This document shows positions 1 through 5,430 of a stretch of 5,430 nt of DNA, one piece after another. This DNA comes from Bacteroidales bacterium (GTDB lineage: Bacteria > Bacteroidota > Bacteroidia > Bacteroidales > UBA12481). A program made the position numbers and the translations under genes. Each line of letters starts with the position of its first letter. The first letter of the stretch is position 1. Under the pieces are notes generated by a model that had not been told where the DNA came from, searched no databases, and saw only the letters and a program-made list of their open reading frames with translations. The stretch covers positions 1 to 5,430 of the forward strand of contig JAQWAJ010000153.1 in the NCBI GenBank assembly GCA_028707745.1. The letters are read 5' to 3'.

Positions 1-915
1 CGGATCGGAAGCTATCGGATCCGGGGGCAGTACAATCCCGCTGAATGGTTAAAACTCGAGGCAGATATCGTCCCCTGGTACACCCCGTCGATTTACCGTT
101 TTGATCAGGTGTCACTACCCTCTTATGTGTTTATTTCGGAACCGGTGAACCCGGGATTTACCTGGGACAAAGCATCGGTTGCCGCTAAACTCGATCTGAT
201 ATTTTCAGGTGTTGAAGGATCCATATCCTGGTTTAAAGGATACGACCCATTGCCGGCGCTTAAACCCGGTGCCATCTCCTTGCCTCCGCTTGCCGATTTC
301 AAAATTGAGCTATTGCAAATCCCCTTCTTTCAGCAGACCATCGGGGCCGATTTTGCCACGGTAATCCTGAATACCGGCATCCGTGGTGAGTTTGCCTATA
401 AAGTTCCGGAACAGGGAGATACTATCGACTCCATGCTGCCCAATCCGGAGTTTCAGTTTGTAGTGAGTGTCGACCGGGAGTTGGGCCCTATAAGGATCAT
501 CGGCGGCTACCTGGGAAAATTTGTTCGTGACTTTGTTCCGGCTGATCCGCCACAGTCATTCAATCCCGATTTAATTTCAAATCCTACCATCTTTCAGCAA
601 TTGGGCCCGCTGCTTGTCAGCCAGATGAGCTATTACAACCGGATCCTTTACGATCAGACTCATGAATGGAGCCACTCAGTGCTTCTCAGGCCTTCGGTAA
701 CGATTTTCCATGAATCACTGGAGGTTGAGCTCTCTGCGATATACAATTTCACCACCAAAGAGTACCTGCTGTATCCGAAAGCCACTTACCACATTACCGA
801 TGGATTGCTGGCAACTGCCGGTTATCAGTATTACCATGGCGGAGTTTTCACCCGGTTTAACTGGATAGAAGAGCCCTTTAACGGGCCTTTTTTCGAATTC
901 AGATTGACATTCTAA
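1..915 (+). CDS. Outer-membrane beta-barrel protein, 3' part (5' end outside window)
   Basis: The reading frame is open from base 1 to the TAA at 913-915, giving 304 visible residues. A GTG at 109 could be read as a start, but clear protein-like sequence lies upstream of it in frame (for example NPAEWLKLEADIVPWYTPS, bases 34-90), so this is the C-terminal part of a longer protein. The sequence has alternating hydrophobic and polar stretches typical of transmembrane beta strands (such as ATVILNTGIRGEFAY and LLATAGYQYY). It ends in FFEFRLTF, an alternating strand with a terminal Phe, the usual signature recognised by the BAM outer-membrane assembly complex. The NPAEW...IVPWYTPS segment resembles porin-like proteins of the DUF1302/alginate-export type, but I cannot fix the family. 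It sits 7 nt before an RND exporter gene, which suggests it is the outer-membrane partner of that exporter. Specific substrate unknown. The barrel call is fairly sure; the family and role are inference. Confidence 0.75.
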   Translation, partial: RIGSYRIRGQYNPAEWLKLEADIVPWYTPSIYRFDQVSLPSYVFISEPVNPGFTWDKASVAAKLDLIFSGVEGSISWFKGYDPLPALKPGAISLPPLADFKIELLQIPFFQQTIGADFATVILNTGIRGEFAYKVPEQGDTIDSMLPNPEFQFVVSVDRELGPIRIIGGYLGKFVRDFVPADPPQSFNPDLISNPTIFQQLGPLLVSQMSYYNRILYDQTHEWSHSVLLRPSVTIFHESLEVELSAIYNFTTKEYLLYPKATYHITDGLLATAGYQYYHGGVFTRFNWIEEPFNGPFFEFRLTF

Positions 916-922
916 CACATCG

Positions 923-3214
923 ATGAAGATTTCAGAATTTATATATCGGTTCAGATGGCCAATTGTGATCATTTCGTGGTTGATCTCGATCGGATTTGCA
1001 TTGGCTATTCCGAAAATCGAGATCGACCCTGATGTAAAAGCACTGATTCCCAAATCGATGCCATCAAAGATCAATACTGAAAAAATCGAAGCAGTTTTTG
1101 GGGGCTCTGAAATGCTCCTGGTGATCTTCAGCGGAGAAGATGTCCTTTCGCCTTCTATATTAGAAAGATTGCAGAACATCAGCAACAGTTTCAGCAAGTT
1201 ACCGCAGATAGACAGGTCGCTGTCACTGTTCAGCCTCAAATCGATCAAAGGCATCGAAGGCAACATGGTTGTTAGTGAGGCACTCCCCTTTATCCCCCAC
1301 ACTCCGGAAGAAAGGGAGATCATCCGGAAGGAGTTATCTGAGAATGAGCTGGTCATGGGTGTCGTAGTGTCAGATGATTTCAGGCTGACTGCGATCATCG
1401 GAACCGTTCACACCGGCACCGACGATAAAATTCTTCTCGATTCGGTGAATGCAATCATCTCGAGATATCCGGGTGAAGGAGAGATCAATCTCGGGGGTAT
1501 GCCGGTGGTCAAGCAATCCATTACCGACAACATTCTCAAAGATGTTAAGATTCTGATGCCACTGTCCATCTTTCTGATGCTTTTAATCCTAACCCTGTCG
1601 TTCCGGAATTATAAAGGAGTCGTACTCCCGCTTTCGGTGGTTATCCTTTCGATGCTGGTATCGGTCGGTCTGATACCGCTGTTTGGATGGAAGTTTGCTC
1701 TCGTAACGGTTTTGGTGCCGGTTATGATGATTGCCATTGGAAACAATTACGGGATCTATCTGGTAACCAGATACCAGGAGATTCTTAAAAGAGAACCGGG
1801 CATTTCCAGATCCGGATTAATGGCTGAATTATCAGCTGCCCTGAGCAGACCGATCCTGCTATGTGCCCTGACAACGATAGCCGGGGTTTTAGCTCTTCTC
1901 ACGCACATCATTGTTCCGGCAAGAGAGGTAGGCGTTCTATCTGCAATCGGCATCAGCTGGGCCCTTATTCTCAGCCTGACCTACATTCCTGCCATGCTGG
2001 GGATTTTACCCCGATCGAAACCATCATTTAAAGAAAACAAACCTCATGAGACTCCGCTGGAACATTTCCTGTTTCGGCTGGGTATATCCATCTCCAGAAA
2101 ACCAAAAACGACCCTGTTAATCACTGCTTTGGTCACCCTGGTTATCGGTATGGGATTGGCAAAAATTTATGTTGAAGGAAATACCATCAAGTTTTTCGAC
2201 TCCAAGGATCCGGTCAGAACAACTTCGGATCTGATTGACAAAAACCTGGGCGGATCGCAGACCATCTCTATTCAGTTTACCGGCGATATCAAGAATCCGG
2301 TAATCATGAAGCGGATGCTTTATTATGAAGAATCCATCAAAAAGCAGAAAGGTGTAGGACAAGTAATGTCGATTGCTTCAGTGGTGAAACTGATCAGCAA
2401 AGCTCTTCTCGACCCATCAGATCCCGGGTATAATTCCATTCCCCAAACCCGCGACGGGGTTGCCCAGTTTCTGGAGCTTTACGGGATGAGCGGAGACCCC
2501 TCGGATTACGAGCAGCTGGTTGATTTTAACTATGAAAATGCCCAGCTTATAATACAGGTTAATGATGCCTCCAGCCTCAATGTGCTCAATCTGGCAAAAT
2601 ACATCAGGAAGCTCACAGCCGATGACCCGGCAATCGTACGAATTGGCGGTATCGGACTGATCTCGGCAGAGATGACAAACAGTTTGGTAACCGGGCAATG
2701 GAGATCCACGATCATTTCGATGCTGATTGTTTGTTTTCTTGCCGGCCTGATTTTCCGGAAAAAAGCTGCAGCGTTTATCGTGGCTGTACCGCTGGTAATG
2801 GCCTGTCTGGTGCTTTTCGGAATCATGGGTTGGAGCGGGATACCCTTTGATCCGGCTACCACGCTGATCACATCGGTCATGATCGGGTGTGGAGTCGATT
2901 ACACCGTACAATTTCTTTGGCGCCAGCGGGAAGAAATGGTGGCAGGTCTGTCGCCCGCCAGGGCTGTGGTCAAGACACTATATACCACGGGAAAAGCAAT
3001 TTGCTTCAATGCCTTTGCTGTGATGATTGGTTTCTCACCTTTGGTGTTCAGTTCTTTCAGCCCGATCAGGTTTTTCGGAATTATGATGGTTGTTTCGATT
3101 TTTGCCTGTCTGATCGGAGCATTGATCGTGATTCCTGCTCTGACACTTATACTTAGCCCAACCTTTTTGACCGGTAACCAACCTCAAATATCAAAAAACA
3201 ATGAAAGCATTTAG
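923..3214 (+). CDS. RND-superfamily (MMPL/HAE3-like) inner-membrane exporter
   Basis: This is a complete 763-residue protein, in the usual size range for this family. The layout is the classic duplicated RND fold. There is one N-terminal membrane helix (about 12-30), a periplasmic domain (about 31-207) and a block of five helices (about 208-362). A seventh helix follows (about 396-416), then a second periplasmic domain (about 417-593) and a final block of five helices (about 594-745). The TM10 relay motif GCGVDY is intact at 655-660 (Asp659, Tyr660). The matching TM4 motif reads GNNYG at 273-277, with Asn275 where Asp is expected. Related proteins use the proton gradient to move lipids or other hydrophobic molecules to the periplasm or outer membrane; examples are MmpL3 and the hopanoid transporter HpnN. 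The ATG at 923 is favoured because the protein then begins with a short cytoplasmic stretch (MKISEFIYRFRW) just before TM1. There is no Shine-Dalgarno site. The gene overlaps the LolA-like gene by 14 nt. Cargo is unknown. Confidence 0.93.
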   Translation: MKISEFIYRFRWPIVIISWLISIGFALAIPKIEIDPDVKALIPKSMPSKINTEKIEAVFGGSEMLLVIFSGEDVLSPSILERLQNISNSFSKLPQIDRSLSLFSLKSIKGIEGNMVVSEALPFIPHTPEEREIIRKELSENELVMGVVVSDDFRLTAIIGTVHTGTDDKILLDSVNAIISRYPGEGEINLGGMPVVKQSITDNILKDVKILMPLSIFLMLLILTLSFRNYKGVVLPLSVVILSMLVSVGLIPLFGWKFALVTVLVPVMMIAIGNNYGIYLVTRYQEILKREPGISRSGLMAELSAALSRPILLCALTTIAGVLALLTHIIVPAREVGVLSAIGISWALILSLTYIPAMLGILPRSKPSFKENKPHETPLEHFLFRLGISISRKPKTTLLITALVTLVIGMGLAKIYVEGNTIKFFDSKDPVRTTSDLIDKNLGGSQTISIQFTGDIKNPVIMKRMLYYEESIKKQKGVGQVMSIASVVKLISKALLDPSDPGYNSIPQTRDGVAQFLELYGMSGDPSDYEQLVDFNYENAQLIIQVNDASSLNVLNLAKYIRKLTADDPAIVRIGGIGLISAEMTNSLVTGQWRSTIISMLIVCFLAGLIFRKKAAAFIVAVPLVMACLVLFGIMGWSGIPFDPATTLITSVMIGCGVDYTVQFLWRQREEMVAGLSPARAVVKTLYTTGKAICFNAFAVMIGFSPLVFSSFSPIRFFGIMMVVSIFACLIGALIVIPALTLILSPTFLTGNQPQISKNNESI
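3194..3205 (+). promoter_or_regulatory. A-rich translation initiation leader of the LolA-like gene
   Basis: AAAAACA sits directly before the ATG at 3201, inside the end of the exporter gene. No GGAGG-like site is present at the usual distance. A-rich leaders are the common way of marking starts in Bacteroidota. The same 12-nt string, start codon included, recurs at 3976-3987 before the next gene, which supports both start choices. Confidence 0.5.
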
Positions 3215-3986
3215 TATTATGATTTTCTGCCTCATTCCGGGAAGTTTCTCCATGGCCCAGAGCACTGATCCAAAAGCAATTATGGACAAGTCACGGGAGC
3301 AGGTTAAGCTAAGCGGGCTGGAATCCAAAACCATTCTGGAAATCAATGATGGCAAAGGAAATCAGCGCATCCGGGAGACCAGTATGTCGACACGGCTTTA
3401 CCCCGATGGGACCGAAAAGCGGACCATCATATTTCTGGCGCCGGCGGATGTTAAGGGAACCGGGATTCTCATCTATGACTTTGTGGATAAAGAAGATAAC
3501 ATGTGGATATACATGCCGGCTTTACGGAAATCCAGAAAGATCGTTTCATCGGAGAAGAGCAAGAGTTTTATGGGATCCGAATTTTCAAATTCAGATTTGT
3601 TTGTCGGCAGTATAGATGACTTTAACTATGCGATGGATGGCACTGAAACGATTGGTCAGCAACTCTGCTGGAGAATTAAAATCACACCTTCCACGCCTAA
3701 AATCGGTACGGAGTTCGGAATATCCTCCAAAACTATGTGGATCAGCCAGAAAGATTACGTGCCCCGTAAAGCGCTTTCCTTTGATCCTGAAGGTAAGCCG
3801 TGGAAAGAGATGATTTACTCGGGAATCAAACTGATGGACCCGAAGGCCGGAAAATACATGGTATCCAAAATGGAAATCAAAAATCTTAAAAACGGACGTT
3901 CGAGCAAGATGGAAATGTCGCAAATGACCTTTAACCCATCGGTGAAAGAAGAAATTTTCACCCTGTCATACATAGAAAAACAATGA
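3201..3986 (+). CDS. Periplasmic LolA-like 'outer membrane lipoprotein-sorting' protein
   Basis: This 261-residue protein has an N-terminal signal peptide (hydrophobic core about 4-16, likely cut after Ala19 in SMA|Q), so it should be periplasmic. There is no convincing lipobox. The mature part matches what I know of the LolA_like family (Pfam PF17131 type). It carries FLAPADVKGTGIL (78-90), MWIYMPALRKSRKI (101-114) and SFMGSEFSNSDL (122-133), motifs that are characteristic of that family. The fold is an open beta half-barrel that, in LolA and LolB, shelters lipid chains. Genes of this family often sit beside RND/MMPL exporters, as here. The likely role is to accept a hydrophobic cargo from the exporter and carry it toward the outer membrane. 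It is not the housekeeping LolA, judging by motif and context. It overlaps the exporter gene by 14 nt and the next gene by 4 nt (ATGA), which points to coupled translation. Cargo is unknown. Confidence 0.9.
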   Translation: MKAFSIMIFCLIPGSFSMAQSTDPKAIMDKSREQVKLSGLESKTILEINDGKGNQRIRETSMSTRLYPDGTEKRTIIFLAPADVKGTGILIYDFVDKEDNMWIYMPALRKSRKIVSSEKSKSFMGSEFSNSDLFVGSIDDFNYAMDGTETIGQQLCWRIKITPSTPKIGTEFGISSKTMWISQKDYVPRKALSFDPEGKPWKEMIYSGIKLMDPKAGKYMVSKMEIKNLKNGRSSKMEMSQMTFNPSVKEEIFTLSYIEKQ

Positions 3987-3987
3987 A
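3976..3987 (+). promoter_or_regulatory. A-rich leader and ATGA stop-start overlap before the dehydrogenase gene
   Basis: AAAAACA precedes the ATG at 3983, and that ATG overlaps the TGA stop (3984-3986) of the LolA-like gene. The 4-nt overlap is a common sign of translational coupling. It favours the start at 3983 over the in-frame ATG at 4010, which has no A-rich leader. Confidence 0.5.
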
Positions 3988-5044
3988 TATTAACGAATTA
4001 AGTGAGCTCATGCCCATTACCCGTGTTTTGGTTACCGGAGGAGCCGGTTGTATCGGATCAGAAGTACTAAAAGAATTGTATCAGCAGAAAAAATGGTACG
4101 ACGTAAAGGTTCTCGAGCAAAATACACCCGAAGCTTTGCCCAAGCTCAAGCCCTACCGCAAAGATTTTCAGCTTATTCTGGGCGATATAAATGATCAGGA
4201 AGTATTACGGAAAGCAACTGAAGATATTGATTTCGTGATTCATCTTGCAACGTTTGTTCCTCCAAGAGCTAATCATTTTCCTGACCTGACTGAAAGAATA
4301 AATGTGACGGGTACAACGATGTTGCTGAAGGCAGTAGAGAAAAATTCTCCTACAGCCTTTTTCCTCTATACTTCGTCGATTTCCGTTTATGGCGACAGGC
4401 TGTACAATCCCTCGATAAGCGTAGATGATCCTTTGCTGCCCGGTGACGGAGACGTTTATGCCCAAAGCAAGATCAGGGCCGAGCATGCAATCAGCAGAAG
4501 TCATTTAAAGTGGAGCATATTCAGGCTGGCGACTGTCATGGGCCGGCAGTCGCTGCTAAATCCCGGGCTGTTCCACATTCCGCTGGATCTAAGTCTCGAA
4601 ATGGTGACTGCCAGAGATACGGCTTTTGCACTTGTCGAAGCCATCTATCATCAGGCTGAATTAAAAGGGAAAACGTTCAATCTGTCGGGCGGAGAAAATT
4701 GCCGGGTCACCTACCGTGAATTTTTGACCCGTGTATTGAGTGCTATGGGTTTGAAAAAGTTAAATCTGCCGGATCAGGCATTCGCCCAGAAAAATTTTCA
4801 TTGCGGGAACTATGATGACGCAAATATGTTGGATGACATTCTTCATTTTCAACAAGATACGATTGAGGACTATTATCAGTCATTAGAAAGCACCAAAACC
4901 GTTCTTACCAAGAGACTCTATTCATTTTCCCGTGGATTCATCAAGATGTTCATGCTGCACAAATCAGAACCGCTGAAATTCAGGAAAAAGAAGAATACCG
5001 AGCAGTACATGCGGTTTTTCTACAGCAGGCAACCCAGCATATAA
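3983..5044 (+). CDS. NAD(P)-dependent epimerase/dehydratase (extended SDR family)
   Basis: This is a 353-residue cytoplasmic oxidoreductase of the extended short-chain dehydrogenase class. The Rossmann nucleotide-binding motif TGGAGCIG lies at 18-25, followed by LGDIND (66-71), HLA (87-89) and the Ser pair in YTSSISVYGD (129-138). The catalytic Tyr159 and Lys163 lie in YAQSK. Later family landmarks are VTARDTA (208-214) and TFNLSGGE (231-238). Relatives include UDP-sugar 4-epimerases, dehydratases, 3-beta-hydroxysteroid-type enzymes and the hopanoid-linked HpnA. Residue motifs alone do not fix the substrate. An alternative start at Met10 (base 4010) would place the glycine motif nearer the N-terminus, as is common in the family; the 4-nt overlap and A-rich leader favour 3983. 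The last 44 residues form a strongly basic, aromatic tail that is not part of the normal fold. Coupling to a transport operon suggests it makes or modifies the cargo, which is inference. Confidence 0.9.
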   Translation: MNINELSELMPITRVLVTGGAGCIGSEVLKELYQQKKWYDVKVLEQNTPEALPKLKPYRKDFQLILGDINDQEVLRKATEDIDFVIHLATFVPPRANHFPDLTERINVTGTTMLLKAVEKNSPTAFFLYTSSISVYGDRLYNPSISVDDPLLPGDGDVYAQSKIRAEHAISRSHLKWSIFRLATVMGRQSLLNPGLFHIPLDLSLEMVTARDTAFALVEAIYHQAELKGKTFNLSGGENCRVTYREFLTRVLSAMGLKKLNLPDQAFAQKNFHCGNYDDANMLDDILHFQQDTIEDYYQSLESTKTVLTKRLYSFSRGFIKMFMLHKSEPLKFRKKKNTEQYMRFFYSRQPSI

Positions 5045-5139
5045 AAGAGCTAACCACTCAGACACAAAAACATGGGGTAATACAAGAAAATCTATCATCT
5101 CTTTGTTTACCTTTGGAATAACCGTATAAACCACATCCC
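5045..5139. other. Intergenic gap between operon and lipoprotein gene
   Basis: This 95-nt stretch separates the dehydrogenase gene from the lipoprotein gene. I found no stem followed by a T-run that would act as an intrinsic terminator for the upstream operon. The only complementary pair I saw (AAAGAG at 5044-5049 with CTCTTT at 5099-5104) is too far apart and too weak. The right half contains a promoter-like element, listed separately. Confidence 0.6.
5108..5115 (+). promoter_or_regulatory. Bacteroidota-type -7 promoter element (TACCTTTG)
   Basis: TACCTTTG matches the TAnnTTTG -7 consensus of the Bacteroidota housekeeping sigma factor at every fixed position. Transcription would begin around 5120, giving a leader of about 20 nt before the ATG at 5140. 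No good TTTG -33 box lies about 20 nt further upstream, so it may be weak or need an activator. Its placement just before a new gene is what makes it credible, since an 8-nt pattern can occur by chance. Confidence 0.55.
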
Positions 5140-5430
5140 ATGAAGAATGTCAATCAAAATCAAAGTCTGAGGAAGAGAAAGATTTTCCGTACTGTTTTCG
5201 GTGTTTTCAGCCTGTCGGGGATCATGTTTACTTTTCAGGCCTGCTATGGAACACCGGAGGATTTTGGACAGGATATTCTGATAAGTGGTAAAGTGACTTC
5301 GGCTGTCGGTCAGGAATCAATTTCCGGAATTAAAGTGACCCTCACTCAATCGGGGCAATATGCCAAAACTGCCAATGATGGCACCTTTGCGATGTATTGC
5401 GAAAAGATGGATGAGTATAATCTGGCATTT
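5140..5430 (+). CDS. Putative lipoprotein, radical-SAM-associated type (3' end outside window)
   Basis: From the ATG at 5140 the frame stays open to the window edge, giving 97 residues. The N-terminus has a basic stretch (RKRK, 11-14), a hydrophobic segment (about 15-34) and Cys35 in FQAC, a relaxed lipobox as often seen in Bacteroidota. The mature protein would therefore be lipid-anchored at Cys35. The mature start CYGTPEDFGQD, followed by ISGKVTSAVGQESISGIKV, resembles proteins annotated as 'radical SAM-associated putative lipoprotein' (TIGR04134-like), recalled from memory. The segment from about 46 to 97 fits a carboxypeptidase-regulatory-like beta-sandwich (GKV...GIKVTL...TANDGTFAMY). 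The function of the family is not established. Its own promoter-like element and the 95-nt gap suggest it is separate from the upstream operon. A radical SAM partner, if present, would lie beyond the right edge. The lipoprotein call is good; the family assignment is moderate. Confidence 0.75.
   Translation, partial: MKNVNQNQSLRKRKIFRTVFGVFSLSGIMFTFQACYGTPEDFGQDILISGKVTSAVGQESISGIKVTLTQSGQYAKTANDGTFAMYCEKMDEYNLAF

Noticed and set aside
873..893. GCCC-TTTAAC-GGGC stem followed by six T, resembling a weak terminator
   Set aside because: The stem is only 4 bp and it lies inside the last coding codons of the barrel gene, which encode the expected FFEFRLTF end. Close spacing to the exporter argues for continued transcription.
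715..1398. 227-codon open frame on the minus strand
   Set aside because: It lies opposite the barrel and exporter genes, both of which have clear protein features. Its translation is Ser/Ile-rich without domains or a leader sequence, as expected of an antisense shadow.
2417..2911. Two overlapping minus-strand open frames (164 and 116 codons)
   Set aside because: Both mirror the well-supported second half of the exporter gene; no start signal or recognisable domain.
2887..3156. 89-codon plus-strand frame inside the exporter gene
   Set aside because: It covers the region encoding TM10-TM12 of the exporter in another frame. The exporter frame has the GCGVDY motif and membrane helices; this one has no leader or motif.
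923..5044. Possible aryl polyene/flexirubin pigment cluster, since these also contain MMPL and LolA-like genes
   Set aside because: No ketosynthase, acyl carrier protein, dehydratase of the FabZ type or acyltransferase is present in the window.
1..5430. Search for CRISPR arrays, tRNA/rRNA genes, insertion sequences and long repeats
   Set aside because: The window is almost fully coding with normal genes. I saw no regularly spaced repeats, no transposase-like sequence and no tRNA-like cloverleaf by eye.

Overview
The window most likely comes from a member of the Bacteroidota. Three things suggest this. Genes start after A-rich leaders rather than Shine-Dalgarno sites. A perfect TAnnTTTG -7 promoter element lies before the last gene. 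The last gene itself looks like a Bacteroidota-type lipoprotein of the radical-SAM-associated kind. This is a judgement from sequence features; no database search was run.

Layout: all five genes lie on the + strand. Positions 1-915 hold the 3' end of an outer-membrane beta-barrel gene that starts before the window. Positions 923-3214 encode a complete 763-residue RND/MMPL-type inner-membrane exporter. Positions 3201-3986 encode a secreted LolA-like protein of the 'outer membrane lipoprotein-sorting' type. Positions 3983-5044 encode an NAD(P)-dependent extended short-chain dehydrogenase (sugar epimerase/dehydratase-like). These four genes are separated by 7 nt and then by overlaps of 14 and 4 nt, so they almost certainly form one operon. 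A 95-nt gap with a promoter-like element follows. The last gene, a lipoprotein with a carboxypeptidase-regulatory-like fold, runs off the right edge from 5140.

Working together: the first three proteins would cover outer membrane, inner membrane and periplasm, as expected of a machine that moves a hydrophobic molecule (lipid, lipoprotein or similar) across the envelope. The RND/LolA-like pairing is known from family knowledge, but the cargo is not. The coupled cytoplasmic oxidoreductase is the unusual element and could make or modify the cargo. The most notable residue-level oddity is an Asn in place of the Asp expected in the first of the two TM4/TM10 proton-relay motifs of the exporter. The final lipoprotein appears to start a separate transcription unit whose partners lie outside the window.
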